The notes under the pieces are model-generated. The model made no database searches. It was not told where the DNA came from and was given only the letters and a program-made list of their open reading frames with translations. A stretch of 64,000 nucleotides of DNA from Gammaproteobacteria bacterium (GTDB lineage: Bacteria > Gemmatimonadota > Gemmatimonadetes > Longimicrobiales > Gaopeijiaceae), in contig JAPPMM010000043.1 in NCBI GenBank assembly GCA_028819075.1, positions 62,001 through 126,000 of the forward strand. The letters run 5' to 3'. This document shows positions 26,386-35,215 of the stretch, piece after piece. The position numbers were made by a program, and so were the translations under genes. The stretch's first letter is position 1; every line of letters starts with the position of its first letter.

Positions 26386-26727
26386 TCACGGCGATTCCGC
26401 GATCCTTGCCAGCCCGGCCCGCGCCGCACGCACAAGGGCTTTCAGCGTATCCCGCGGCGACTCGCCCATCTCCAGCTCCAGAACGCGCTCATAGAGCCGG
26501 GTGGCGAGTTCGATGTCGCCTCGCCCCTCGGCCAGCCCCGCCCTGCGCACCATCTCCGAGGGCGGATCCTCCGGCCGCTCGGCGTTGGGGTCGCGCACCA
26601 GGTTCGTCACCAGCGGCAGCGAGAGCACGATCAGCCCGATGGCGAGCAGCACGCGACCGAGTTTGCGGTTGCGCTGGCGAACGTCGGCCCGTCGCTGCTG
26701 CTGGGACCGGGGAGGCTGGGCGGGCAT
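26386..26727 (-). CDS. Small single-pass membrane protein with helical C-terminal domain
   Basis: A 113-residue protein. A basic Gln/Arg-rich N-terminus (MPAQPPRSQQQRRADVRQRN) is followed by one membrane helix (LGRVLLAIGLIVLSLPLVTNL) and a charged helical part (AGLAEGRGDIELATRLYERVLELE) that resembles a single tetratricopeptide-like hairpin. No family name can be given. It is the first gene of the minus-strand series leading to the quinone oxidoreductase; 31 bases separate them. Confidence 0.7.
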   Translation of the reverse strand: MPAQPPRSQQQRRADVRQRNRKLGRVLLAIGLIVLSLPLVTNLVRDPNAERPEDPPSEMVRRAGLAEGRGDIELATRLYERVLELEMGESPRDTLKALVRAARAGLARIAESP

Positions 26728-26887
26728 CGATGTGGTAGCTGCGGTCGAGGAAGAGCGGAGGGAAACGGCTCCAATCGCATGCAGCGAGTGCCGTCAGCGG
26801 GTCTCCGCGGGGGGATCGTTTGCGCGCAAACGTTGGCGCTTGCCGCCCCTGGGATCAAGAGCGGGCGTCAGGAGACCGGCTGCCGCC

Positions 26888-27742
26888 TCAGGGCCAGAGG
26901 TTGATGGGAATCAGCGCCATGGGTCTCTCGGCCATGCGCTGCATGAAGTTGTAGGTGTAGGCGCGGACCTCGGCACCCGACGAGTAGACCTCCAACGTGT
27001 AGATCTGAGCCGTCGGATAGGTGTCGAGCTCGTCGAGCCCTCCAAAGGCGGGGATCTCGTCGATGAACACCCTCGGGCTGATCACCCTGCCACGCCGGAT
27101 GATGCACCGGCTCGAAATGTTGGGGGACATCTGCGCCCCGACTCCAAAGACGCCCGCGCCCGCCGGACACGGGACGGGATAGTAGCGGGTCTCGCGCTCC
27201 AGGAACTCGAGGGCGGTGGACGACGCGCTGCGCAGCAATCGCTCCTGGTCGAAAGCGCGGGTCTGATACGCCGCGGACCGCCGCCGCGAGCGAAGGCGCC
27301 GCTCCATGGTGGTGATATTCTCCACCACCGCCGTGACGCCGTCGAGCAGGACGGGCTGGGGTATCAACTCGATCTCGATGAAGGCACCTGCCTCGGGCAC
27401 CTCGATCCTCGCCCCCGCCTCCTCGTACCCGAACTGGATCGCGGCGACGACCTGGAAGCCCACGCCGACATCCTCGAAACGGAAGGTGCCGAGCGAGTCG
27501 GCGAGCACGCCGTAGCTCTCGTGCTCCAGGTAGACCGCGGCTCCCGGCACGGCGGTGCCCGTAAGCGCATCGTAGACCACGCCGTGCAGCGGCGCGCGCA
27601 CGGGCACGGACTCCGGCTCCTGCGCATCGATTGCGGCGGGCAGGAAGAGGCAGGCCATCGCCAGGAGGAGGCAATGGGTCGGTCTGGTCGCGACGCCTGC
27701 GCACGTTCGGTGCCGTCGTCCCTCCGGTATGCTTCGGTGCAT
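26888..27742 (-). CDS. Exported carboxypeptidase-regulatory-like protein, tandem copy 2
   Basis: About 284 residues with a signal peptide (THCLLLAMACLFLPAAIDAQ). A carboxypeptidase regulatory-like beta-sandwich follows: LHGVVYDALTGTAVPGAAVY, FRFEDVGVGFQVV, IEIELIPQPVLLDGVTAVVE. This is how the N-terminal plug domain of TonB receptors starts, yet no barrel follows; instead there is a Cys-containing domain ending PRVFIDEIPAFGGLDEL, YTLEVYSSGAEVRAYTYNFM and PINLWP. It is a clear paralogue of the gene immediately upstream (27760-28671). Role is unknown; a TonB-plug-like fragment that docks to receptors is a possibility. Confidence 0.78.
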   Translation of the reverse strand: MHRSIPEGRRHRTCAGVATRPTHCLLLAMACLFLPAAIDAQEPESVPVRAPLHGVVYDALTGTAVPGAAVYLEHESYGVLADSLGTFRFEDVGVGFQVVAAIQFGYEEAGARIEVPEAGAFIEIELIPQPVLLDGVTAVVENITTMERRLRSRRRSAAYQTRAFDQERLLRSASSTALEFLERETRYYPVPCPAGAGVFGVGAQMSPNISSRCIIRRGRVISPRVFIDEIPAFGGLDELDTYPTAQIYTLEVYSSGAEVRAYTYNFMQRMAERPMALIPINLWP

Positions 27743-27759
27743 CTCGTCCAGCCCTCCCG

Positions 27760-28671
27760 TCACGGCCACGGGCCGAGGGCGATCAGCGCCTCGGGATTTG
27801 CAGCCATGCGCTGCATGAAGTTGTAGGTATAGGCCCGGATCTCGGCGCCCTGGGAATAGACCTCCAGCGCGTAGATCTGCGTCGTCGGATAGTTCCTGAG
27901 CGCGTCCAGACCGCGGGCGGCCGGCATTTCGTCGATGTACACTCTCGGGCTGACCACTTGGCCCCGTCGCCAGATGCAATGACTCGACAGCGCGCCGGGC
28001 GCCTGGGAGGGAAGGTTCCATCCCCCGAGACCTCGGGCCGGCTGCCATCCCGGCAGCGTCACGCCGCCCATGATCGGACAGGGACGCCGCTCCAGGCCGG
28101 TCTCCCGCCACAGGAACTCGAAGACATCGGGCTCCGGGCTGCGCAGCAGCCGTTCCTGGTCGTACGCCCGGGCCTGGTACGGAAGGGACTGCCGGCGCGT
28201 CCGAAGCCGTCTCACCATGGTGTCGATGTTGTCGGCCACCGCTGTGACGCCGTCGAGCAGGATCGGCCTGGGCTTGAGGTCGATCTCGATAACGGCCCCG
28301 GCTTCCGGCACCTCGACATCTGCCGCGATCTCCCAGTACCCGAACTGGGTTGCGACGACGGTCCGCGGGCCGGCGGGGACGCCCTCGATGCGGAACGCGC
28401 CATGCGCGTCGGTGAGCGCGCCGTAGTTCTCGTCCTCCAAGTACACCGCGGCTCCCGCGACCGGGGTTCCCATGACTTCGTCCAGGACAACACCCCGGAG
28501 GGTGACCAGTACCGGGGCCGGATCTTCCTCTTGCGCATGCAATCCCGATGCCGACAAGAGGCCGAGCGTCGCCAGCAGAATGGGGCGCGCAAAGGCGTCC
28601 CGCAGGCCCCCCGGCCAGCGATTCCGCCTTCGTCGGCAACGGTTTGGATCCATCTCGTCCTGCAACTCCAT
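27760..28671 (-). CDS. Exported carboxypeptidase-regulatory-like protein, tandem copy 1
   Basis: About 303 residues (ATG 28671; ATG 28653 is an alternative). Signal peptide FARPILLATLGLLSASGLHA, then TLRGVVLDEVMGTPVAGAAV, FRIEGVPAGPRTVVATQFGY, and LLDGVTAVADNIDTMVRRLR. The second domain shares with its neighbour YQARAYDQERLLRS, a C-P-I/A-x-G block, RRGQVVSPRVYIDEMPAARG, and the end YSQGAEIRAYTYNFMQRMAA plus a final GPWP. The two genes lie 17 bases apart, so they arose by tandem duplication and are co-expressed. They sit directly after batE and may be read from the Bat operon. Confidence 0.78.
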   Translation of the reverse strand: MELQDEMDPNRCRRRRNRWPGGLRDAFARPILLATLGLLSASGLHAQEEDPAPVLVTLRGVVLDEVMGTPVAGAAVYLEDENYGALTDAHGAFRIEGVPAGPRTVVATQFGYWEIAADVEVPEAGAVIEIDLKPRPILLDGVTAVADNIDTMVRRLRTRRQSLPYQARAYDQERLLRSPEPDVFEFLWRETGLERRPCPIMGGVTLPGWQPARGLGGWNLPSQAPGALSSHCIWRRGQVVSPRVYIDEMPAARGLDALRNYPTTQIYALEVYSQGAEIRAYTYNFMQRMAANPEALIALGPWP

Positions 28672-28748
28672 CGCGCGGGCCGCGCGTTCCGGGTGTCCGT
28701 TGGTTACGACGCGTCCACCATCTTCGTTCCCGCCACCCACTGATTCTC

Positions 28749-29507
28749 TCACACCTCTTCCAGCACCTCCGCGCGCACCCAGCCCACCTTGCCGTCGTCG
28801 AGCACCACCTCCAGCCACTCCTCGGAGCTGCGGTCCACGCGCACCCGGGTGCCTTCGTGGATGACGAAGAGCTGCAGGGCGGGATCGTCGGAGGGGGCGC
28901 TCTGCACGCCCACCTCGGCGGCGAGCACGACGCCATGGCGGGCCTGCCCCAACCCGGTTTCGCGGACGGCCAGGGTGGCGCCCAGCAGCAGAACCAGGAT
29001 GCCCCCCGCGACCGCGGTGCGCCGCGGCCACGATGCCGCTCCCGGCCGCAGCACCAGCACCAGCACGGCCCCGGCCGCCATGAGGTAGCCCGCCGCCGTC
29101 AGTCCGATGAGGAGTGAGCGCGGGAACAGGTTCATCCACCACGACCCGACCCGGAAGAGCCAGAAGCGCGGCAGCGGCACGATCTCGTCCACGCCCAGCG
29201 AGCGGGCCAGCTCCAGGTTGGCGAGGATGTCGGCGTCGCTGGGGGCGAGGCGGCGGGCCCGCTCGTAGTAGAGGATGGCCCGGCCCAGCTCGTTCGCCTT
29301 GAAGTAGGCGTTGCCGATGTTGTAGTAGAGGCCCGGGCTCTCGAATCCTGCCTCGCGGATGCGCAGGTAGTTGTCGAGCGCGCCCTGGTAGTCTTCCTGC
29401 TGGTAGAGGCGGTTGCCCTCCTCGAAGAGTTCGTCCTGGGCGTGGAGCGGGGCGGGGGGGAGCGCCAGCGCCAGGAGGGCTGCCGTTAGAATCATCCGCG
29501 CGCTCAT
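28749..29507 (-). CDS. batE: BatE: TPR and SH3 domain membrane protein
   Basis: A 252-residue protein ending the Bat operon. Signal (MILTAALLALALPPAPLHAQ), two tetratricopeptide repeats starting at LFEEGNRLYQQEDYQGALDN and LGRAILYYERARRLAPSDAD, two membrane helices (RSLLIGLTAAGYLMAAGAVL and TAVAGGILVLLLGATLAV) and a C-terminal SH3-like domain ending DDGKVGWVRAEVLEEV. The order TPR, membrane, SH3 is that of BatE. The start at 29507 overlaps the batD stop by 4 bases. It works with the other Bat proteins in the cell envelope; the precise role is unknown though the operon was linked to oxygen tolerance in Bacteroides. Confidence 0.87.
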   Translation of the reverse strand: MSARMILTAALLALALPPAPLHAQDELFEEGNRLYQQEDYQGALDNYLRIREAGFESPGLYYNIGNAYFKANELGRAILYYERARRLAPSDADILANLELARSLGVDEIVPLPRFWLFRVGSWWMNLFPRSLLIGLTAAGYLMAAGAVLVLVLRPGAASWPRRTAVAGGILVLLLGATLAVRETGLGQARHGVVLAAEVGVQSAPSDDPALQLFVIHEGTRVRVDRSSEEWLEVVLDDGKVGWVRAEVLEEV

Positions 29508-31390
29508 CGGGCGAGGTGCTCCGCCATGGCCGCCATCGCCGCCTCCACCCGACCGAGGAAGCGCGCGCGCTCCTCCGCCGACGCGGTCGGCGGGGCGAAG
29601 CGCTGCCGGTCGCACTCCTCCAGGCACTCCAGGTAGGGCTCGGCCGCCTCGGTGTCGACGCCCGGGACGGCCAGGCGGTCGCGCACCTCGTCCCGGATCA
29701 TGCCGGCGGCGGCAATGTTGAGCTTGTCGGCCAGGAAGCCCTCGAGCGCGTGTCCGGCTTCGGCGTAGAAGGCGCGCACGTCCTCCCCGTCCACCAGCTT
29801 GCGCGCTTCCGCGAGGCGCTTCCGCGCCACCTTCGCCGCGCGCCGCGAGCGGGCGTACGCGACATCGCCGTGCAACCTGTCGCGGTGCCGGCGCAACCCC
29901 GCCGCCCCGCCCAACGCCGCCAGCGGCACGAGCAGGGTGATCCAGAAGAGCGGGTGCGCGAACAGCGTCCGGTTCGCCAGCACCAGGGCCGGGCTGCCGA
30001 GTTGGATGAAGCGGATGTCGGTGCGCAGTTCCTCCACCCCCGCCCGCACCCTGCCCGTCCCCAGTGGCCCGTCCGCCGCCACCCCGGTGACCTCGACCGC
30101 GAGCGCCCCGCTGGCTGCCACCTCGTAGGTCTCCCGCCCGGGATCGAAGTAGGCCAGCTCGACGGGCGGGATCGCCCCCACTCCCGGCACCCGGGGCACC
30201 AGCACGTACTCGTAGGTGCGCGTCCCGCTCACCCCCGCGTCGGTGCGGTCGACGCGCTCGGTCACCTCGGGCGGGAAGGCCTCGAAGCCGGGCGGGACTT
30301 CCACCTCGGGCTCGGCCAGCATGCGCAGGTTGCCGCTCCCCGCAACCTCTACGGTCAGGGTGACCGCGTCGCTGACCTGTACGCTGTCGCGGTCGAGGGT
30401 CGCGGCAACTTCCAGGTCGCCTACGAAGCCGGTGAAGTTCTCCGGGCGCCCGCCGGGCAGCGGCAGCACCTCGATCTCCACCGGCCGCGAGGCCGCCGCC
30501 GTCGAGATGCTCGAGTTCAGCAAAGACCCGCGCCCGAAGAAGTCCTCGAACGGGTCGAAGGCCGAGCGGCGCCGCACCCGCACCTGCGCCTCGATGCCCA
30601 GCGGCTCGAGGGTGCGCGTGCCCGACCCGGTCGGGAAGAGCGCCACCTTGCGGATGGTCGCGGTGGTGTACTGCATCCCGTCGCGGACCGTCTGCCCGAT
30701 CACCGGATTGCCCGCCGGCGGATACTCCTCCACCCAGAACCCCGTCGCGGGAGGCAGTTGGGTGATGCTGTACGAGCTCACGTTCACGCGCGTGAAGATG
30801 CGGTAGTCGACCACCACCGGCTGATTCTCGTACACCTGCCGCCGGCTCGGCACCGCCTCCACGAAGAGGTCCTCGGGCGCAATGCCGCGGTCTGCGGTGC
30901 CCGGTCCCGCCGAGGATCCCTGGGGGACGGGCGCGTCGGCAACGGTCAGGGTGAGGGGTTCGGTGGCGAAGGCGCTTCCCGCCGCGCGCACCTCGATGGG
31001 ATCGATGGTGAAGGTACCCGTCCGGGTGGCCTGGAACCGGTACTGGATGGTGAGGCTGATGGTGGTGCGCCCGCCCGACATCTGCATCGAACTCGAGGAG
31101 CCGCTCCCCAGGTACACCGAGAAGGAGCTCAGGTCCGGCAGTTCGGGGTCCTGGTCCACACCCTGGGTTCCGGACACCTCCACGTTCAGCACGAACTGCT
31201 GTCCGACGCCGACCTGGTTGCTGCTCAGGTAGGCGCGCGCGGAGACTTCCTGGGCGGCCGCGTCTGTCGGGCCTGCGGCCAGCGCCAGGGCCAGCGGCAA
31301 CAGCGCGGCAAGCCTGGTCGCGACCGCTCTGGTCGCCACGCGCGCAGACACCAAGTCCGCGACATCCTGCAGTACCCGCACTCCCCTCAT
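29504..31390 (-). CDS. batD: BatD: oxygen tolerance protein
   Basis: A 628-residue membrane-anchored periplasmic protein. After a signal peptide (LAALLPLALALAAGPTDAAA) come BatD-type immunoglobulin-like domains (VSARAYLSSNQVGVGQQFVL, FSVYLGSGSSSSMQMSGGRT, PVVVDYRIFTRVNVSSYSIT, FWVEEYPP), a membrane helix near LFAHPLFWITLLVPLAALGG and a helical cytoplasmic tail with AKVARKRLAEARKLV. Length and order fit BatD. It overlaps batE downstream and batC upstream by 4 bases each. In the family it is thought to help the VWA proteins BatA and BatB assemble envelope complexes. Confidence 0.93.
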   Translation of the reverse strand: MRGVRVLQDVADLVSARVATRAVATRLAALLPLALALAAGPTDAAAQEVSARAYLSSNQVGVGQQFVLNVEVSGTQGVDQDPELPDLSSFSVYLGSGSSSSMQMSGGRTTISLTIQYRFQATRTGTFTIDPIEVRAAGSAFATEPLTLTVADAPVPQGSSAGPGTADRGIAPEDLFVEAVPSRRQVYENQPVVVDYRIFTRVNVSSYSITQLPPATGFWVEEYPPAGNPVIGQTVRDGMQYTTATIRKVALFPTGSGTRTLEPLGIEAQVRVRRRSAFDPFEDFFGRGSLLNSSISTAAASRPVEIEVLPLPGGRPENFTGFVGDLEVAATLDRDSVQVSDAVTLTVEVAGSGNLRMLAEPEVEVPPGFEAFPPEVTERVDRTDAGVSGTRTYEYVLVPRVPGVGAIPPVELAYFDPGRETYEVAASGALAVEVTGVAADGPLGTGRVRAGVEELRTDIRFIQLGSPALVLANRTLFAHPLFWITLLVPLAALGGAAGLRRHRDRLHGDVAYARSRRAAKVARKRLAEARKLVDGEDVRAFYAEAGHALEGFLADKLNIAAAGMIRDEVRDRLAVPGVDTEAAEPYLECLEECDRQRFAPPTASAEERARFLGRVEAAMAAMAEHLAR

Positions 31391-32103
31391 CGCCAGTTCT
31401 TGCGCGGTCTCCGCCCGAGCGAGTCGGCCCGTGGCGGGCGGTCGACCTCGTCAGGGTCTTCCTGAATGGCCTGGAGCAGGCGCTCGGCTTCCTCGGGCGT
31501 CATCTGCCCGGGCGGCGGCTGGGCCGGCTGCTCCTGCTCCTGGTCGTCGTTCTCGGGCGGCGGCTGGTCCTGCTCCTGCTCATCCTGCTCCGGATCTCCC
31601 TCCGGGGGAGGCTGCTGCTGATCCTGATTCTCCTGATTCTGATCCTGCTGATTCTCCTGCTCCTCCATCTGCTCGAGCACACGCTCGAGATTGTGCTTGG
31701 CGTCGAGATCCCCGGGGTTGATGCGCAGCGCCTGCTTGTACGCCTCGAGGCTCGCGTCGAGCTGCTGCTGACGGAAGAGCGAGTTGCCCAGATTGTACCA
31801 GGCGCCCTCGGCCAGCGCCGTGTCTCCGCTCTGGATGGCGTCCCGGTACGCCTCGAGGGCGCGCTCGAATTCCTGATTCTGATAGAGGGCGTTGCCCTCG
31901 TTGAAGCGGATGAGCGGGGAACCCGGATTCTCGCGCAACGCCTCCAGGTACATCTCGTGCGCCTCGGCGTACCGCCCCTCCGCGTAGAGGCGGTTGGCCT
32001 CCTCGACCAACGAGCGCTGGGCGCTCAGCGCACCCGGCAGGAGAAACGCGCCAGCCATCAACAGCGTGCCGGTCGTCATCAGCAACGCCATCCGGTTTCT
32101 CAT
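31387..32103 (-). CDS. batC: BatC: TPR protein with Gln-rich acidic tail
   Basis: A 238-residue exported protein. ATG 32103 gives a signal peptide (MRNRMALLMTTGTLLMAGAF... ending LSAQ). Three tetratricopeptide repeats follow (ANRLYAEGRYAEAHEMYLEA, GNALYQNQEFERALEAYRDA, GNSLFRQQQLDASLEAYKQA). The last 90 residues are low-complexity Gln, Asn, Glu and Pro (EEQENQQDQNQENQDQQQPP), then a helix MTPEEAERLLQAIQEDPDEV and a basic end RRPRKNWR. This last part recurs in BatC proteins. It overlaps batB and batD by 4 bases. Confidence 0.9.
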   Translation of the reverse strand: MRNRMALLMTTGTLLMAGAFLLPGALSAQRSLVEEANRLYAEGRYAEAHEMYLEALRENPGSPLIRFNEGNALYQNQEFERALEAYRDAIQSGDTALAEGAWYNLGNSLFRQQQLDASLEAYKQALRINPGDLDAKHNLERVLEQMEEQENQQDQNQENQDQQQPPPEGDPEQDEQEQDQPPPENDDQEQEQPAQPPPGQMTPEEAERLLQAIQEDPDEVDRPPRADSLGRRPRKNWR

Positions 32104-33146
32104 TCGGCACCTCCCGTCCACCGGGTGGCCTGCCTCCGGGCCTCGCCCCTTCTCCGAGCCGGCAGCAGCGGTTCGATCAGCAGCAGGAGGAGCGCCGCTC
32201 CCAGGAAAAGCTGGAACTGCTCCTCGAACTGCGCGATCTCACGGGCATCGATCTCGCGCGTCCCCACCGCGCTCATCTCGTCGATGAGGGCGTCGAGTTC
32301 GACGCTCTGCGGGGTGCTGAGGTAGAAGCCTCCCCCGGTCGCGTCGGCGACTCGCCGCAAGGTAGCCTCGTCCAGGCGCGTGGTCACGACGTTGCCGTCG
32401 GCGTCCCGCTGGAACCCCTGCCTGTTGCCCGCGTCGTCGAACTCGGGGATCGGGACCCCGTCGGGAGATCCGATGCCCACCGTGAAGACGCGCACGGCGG
32501 CATCGTTGGCGCGCCGGATGGCTTCGTCGACCTCACCCTCGTGGTCCTCCCCGTCGGTCACGATGAGGAGCACCCGGAACTCGCGCACCTCCTCGTCGAA
32601 GAGGTCGAGCCCGACGTTCATCGCCTCCCCGAGATTTGTCCCCTGCACCGGCACCAGGTCGACGTCCATGGCGTTCAGGAAGAGCTGGGTGGCGGCGTAG
32701 TCGGTGGTCAGCGGACTCTGCACGAAGGCCTGGCCGGCGAAGGCCACCAGCCCCACGCGGTCGCCCTCGAGCCGGTCCACCAGGCGCAGGATCTCCAGCT
32801 TGGCGCGCTGCAGCCGATTTGGCGCAATGTCCTCGGCGAGCATGGAACGGGACAGATCGAGCGCCACCACCACGTCCTTGCCTTCGCGCCGCACGGTCTC
32901 CAACCGGGTGCCGAACTGGGGGCGTGCCAGCGCGGTGAGCAGCAAGCCGACGCTCCCGAGGAAGAGCAGGGTGCGCAGCGTCCGGTTGCGCCGGTGCACC
33001 GACGCCGCCAGCCGGCGCACGAGCTCGCTGTCGCCGAATCGGTCCAGCGCCTGCCGGCGCGTGCGCGCGCCATGCCAGAGCAACAGCGCCAGCAGGGGCA
33101 CCAGCAGCAGCCCGAAGAGCAGTTCCACGGATCCGAATCTGAACAT
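32100..33146 (-). CDS. batB: BatB: VWA-domain membrane protein
   Basis: A 348-residue inner-membrane protein. Two N-terminal helices (VELLFGLLLVPLLALLLW and TLLFLGSVGLLLTALA) come before a von Willebrand A domain with an intact metal-ion site: DLSRS (97-101), the Thr of VQGTNLG and the Asp of IVTDGEDHEG. A last helix near the C-terminus (LFLGAALLLLLIEPLL) anchors it. It pairs with BatA (start 34145) whose layout is alike. It is probably a periplasmic, Mg2+-dependent adhesion or chaperone factor that uses MoxR ATPase energy. Confidence 0.92.
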   Translation of the reverse strand: MFRFGSVELLFGLLLVPLLALLLWHGARTRRQALDRFGDSELVRRLAASVHRRNRTLRTLLFLGSVGLLLTALARPQFGTRLETVRREGKDVVVALDLSRSMLAEDIAPNRLQRAKLEILRLVDRLEGDRVGLVAFAGQAFVQSPLTTDYAATQLFLNAMDVDLVPVQGTNLGEAMNVGLDLFDEEVREFRVLLIVTDGEDHEGEVDEAIRRANDAAVRVFTVGIGSPDGVPIPEFDDAGNRQGFQRDADGNVVTTRLDEATLRRVADATGGGFYLSTPQSVELDALIDEMSAVGTREIDAREIAQFEEQFQLFLGAALLLLLIEPLLPARRRGEARRQATRWTGGAE

Positions 33147-33152
33147 TGGCTG

Positions 33153-34145
33153 CTACGGGAGCTTGCGCAGGAGCGTGTTCGCGAGACCGGCTTCCATCAG
33201 CAGAAGCAGGAGCCCGGCCGCGAGGGGGAAGTGGAAGAGTTCGGTATAGCGCGTGAAGTTCTGCACCTCGATTTCCGTGGTTTCCAGCTCGTCGATTTCC
33301 TGGTAGATGCTTGCCAGGCTCTCGGTGTCGGTGGCCCGGAAATACTGTCCGCCGGTGGTGCTCGCGACCTCGGCCAGGGTCTCCTCGTCCACGTCCACGC
33401 GCACGGTCGCGTAGCGCCGGCCCAGCAGCGGGTCGTCGACCGGCACGCGGGCGGTGCCGCGCGATCCGGCCCCGATGGTATACACCCGCACGCCCAGGGC
33501 CTGTGCCATCTGTGCGGCGGTGAGCGGGTCGATCTCGCCGCGGTTGTTGCGGCCGTCGGTGAGCAGCACCACGACCTTCGACTCGGCGACGCTCTCGTTC
33601 AGCCGCTTGATCGCGGTGGCGAGCCCCATCCCGACCGCGGTGCCGTCCTCTACCATGCCCACGTCCAGCTCGTCCATCAGCTCGCGCACGACGCCGTAGT
33701 CGAGGGTGAGCGGCACCTGGGTGAAGGCCTGACCCGCGAAGACCACCAGGCCGATTCGGTCATTCCGACGCCCGGAGACGAAGTCGGCCGCGACCTGCTT
33801 GGCCGCGTCGATGCGGTTGGGCTCGAGATCCTCCGCCAGCATGGAGCTCGAGATGTCCAGCACCAGCACGATGTCGATGCCCTCGGTGAGGACGTTCTCG
33901 CTGGTGACGCCGGCCCGGGGCCGGGCGAAGGCCGCCACCAGCGCAACGACCGCCAGCAGGCGCAGCACCGGCAGGACGTGACGCCAGCGTCCGCCCCGGC
34001 GGACATCCGCTCGCCGCACCGCCGCGAGGTCCGAGTAGACGAGCGAACCGCCCCTGCGCGTCCGGCGCGCGAAGTACCACCACGCGAGTGCGGGCACCGC
34101 GAGCAGCAGCCAGAGGAAAGCGGGATCCGCGAATTCGAAGTTCAT
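33153..34145 (-). CDS. batA: BatA: VWA-domain membrane protein
   Basis: A 330-residue VWA protein. N-terminal helices (FLWLLLAVPALAWWYF and VLRLLAVVALVAAFA) are followed by the VWA domain with the metal-ion motif DISSS (97-101), GTAVGMGL and LLTDGRNNRGEIDP, then a C-terminal helix (LAAGLLLLLMEAGL). It is transcribed just before batB with a 6-base gap and overlaps the DUF4381-like gene upstream by 4 bases. The arrangement is the standard one for the Bat operon. Confidence 0.92.
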   Translation of the reverse strand: MNFEFADPAFLWLLLAVPALAWWYFARRTRRGGSLVYSDLAAVRRADVRRGGRWRHVLPVLRLLAVVALVAAFARPRAGVTSENVLTEGIDIVLVLDISSSMLAEDLEPNRIDAAKQVAADFVSGRRNDRIGLVVFAGQAFTQVPLTLDYGVVRELMDELDVGMVEDGTAVGMGLATAIKRLNESVAESKVVVLLTDGRNNRGEIDPLTAAQMAQALGVRVYTIGAGSRGTARVPVDDPLLGRRYATVRVDVDEETLAEVASTTGGQYFRATDTESLASIYQEIDELETTEIEVQNFTRYTELFHFPLAAGLLLLLMEAGLANTLLRKLP

Positions 34146-35215
34146 CGTCCGTCCCCGCCGGCAAGCGGGACGACTTGCGGCTGCGCGGCAACAGCCCCGG
34201 CAGGTTCGCCGGTGCCCGGCAAGCCATCCGCCTCCGGTTCATCGCCCCCCTTCCCTTCCTCCTCCGGCTCGGGCTCCGGGGGCGGCAGGGTCGCGTCCAC
34301 GAGCGCCCGCGCGTCCGGCACGATCAGGGCGCACGCGGTCGGGCTCGGGCGGTGTTTTGCGAACTTGACCAGGTCGCAGTGCGCCAGGAACGCCGTGAAA
34401 CGATCGTGGATGTCCCAGCTCACGCCCGCGTTGTCCAGTTGCTCGAGCACCTCCCGGCTGGTCATCTCCAGCGCCCGGATGGCGTAGCGCCCTTCGAGGT
34501 AGCGCCGGATGATGTCCGACACCTCGATGTAGTACTCCTTGATGCGTCCCTGCCCCAGGAGCCCCGACGTCTCCAGCCAGTCCAGTTGTTCATACGCGAG
34601 TTCGTGCGCGGGACGCGGCGGATCCTCGGAGACGGGTCCCTCGTCGGTGGTGCGCTGCCGGGCGCGGCGCGCCAGCCACCAGCCGCCGGCGGCGGCCAGC
34701 GCGAGCGCGAGGACCCAGAGCCCGATCACCAGCATGCTGCGCGGGATGGACAGCGGACCACGGATGTCGCGGATGTCCTGCCCCTCGTCGAGGCCGACGC
34801 TCACCACCGCGATGCCGAACGGGTCGGTGACGAGTTCGGTCACGCCGGCGGGGGAGGTGACGCCCACCGTGAAGCTCGGGATCTCCAGCTCGCCCAGCTC
34901 GAAGGCGGCCAGGGTGAGTACGGCGGTGGTCGTGGCGCGCCCGTCGGCCACGGTGGTGGGGCTCACCACCGCTCCGAGCACCTCGAAGGGCGCCAGGTCG
35001 AGCGAGTCGGGCCACTGGACGGCCGCGTCGGGAGCGTGCTCGACGGCTACGGACAGGTGGAGGCGCCCGCCCACCGTGGTCGTGGTGGTGTCGACCGCGA
35101 CGCGGAGGGAGGGGGGTGCGGGAAGTTCCTGGGCGACCGCGAGGCCGGGGGCGCCCGCAGCAAGGAGCGCCATCAACGCGGCGCGACAGGCTACCCTCGC
35201 CCATCCCCGCCTCAT
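34142..35215 (-). CDS. DUF4381-like membrane protein of the Bat operon
   Basis: A 357-residue protein with a signal peptide (VACRAALMALLAAGAPGLAV), a BatD-like beta-sandwich ectodomain (VDTTTTTVGGRLHLSVAVEH, VADGRATTTAVLTLAAFELG), one membrane helix (SMLVIGLWVLALALAAAGGW) and a cytoplasmic helical part (AYEQLDWLETSGLLGQGRIK then EYYIEVSDIIRRYLEGRYAI, ALEMTSREVLEQLD). The last part is the DUF4381/four-helix pattern usual between the DUF58 and BatA genes. The C-terminal 50 residues are Pro, Glu and Gly rich. Overlaps both neighbours. Confidence 0.83.
   Translation of the reverse strand: MRRGWARVACRAALMALLAAGAPGLAVAQELPAPPSLRVAVDTTTTTVGGRLHLSVAVEHAPDAAVQWPDSLDLAPFEVLGAVVSPTTVADGRATTTAVLTLAAFELGELEIPSFTVGVTSPAGVTELVTDPFGIAVVSVGLDEGQDIRDIRGPLSIPRSMLVIGLWVLALALAAAGGWWLARRARQRTTDEGPVSEDPPRPAHELAYEQLDWLETSGLLGQGRIKEYYIEVSDIIRRYLEGRYAIRALEMTSREVLEQLDNAGVSWDIHDRFTAFLAHCDLVKFAKHRPSPTACALIVPDARALVDATLPPPEPEPEEEGKGGDEPEADGLPGTGEPAGAVAAQPQVVPLAGGDGR

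Noticed and set aside
31550-31680. Repetitive CTGCTC/CTGATT stretch that might be a simple-sequence repeat
   Set aside because: It is the codon pattern of the Gln/Asn/Glu-rich linker of BatC, which is usual for the family.
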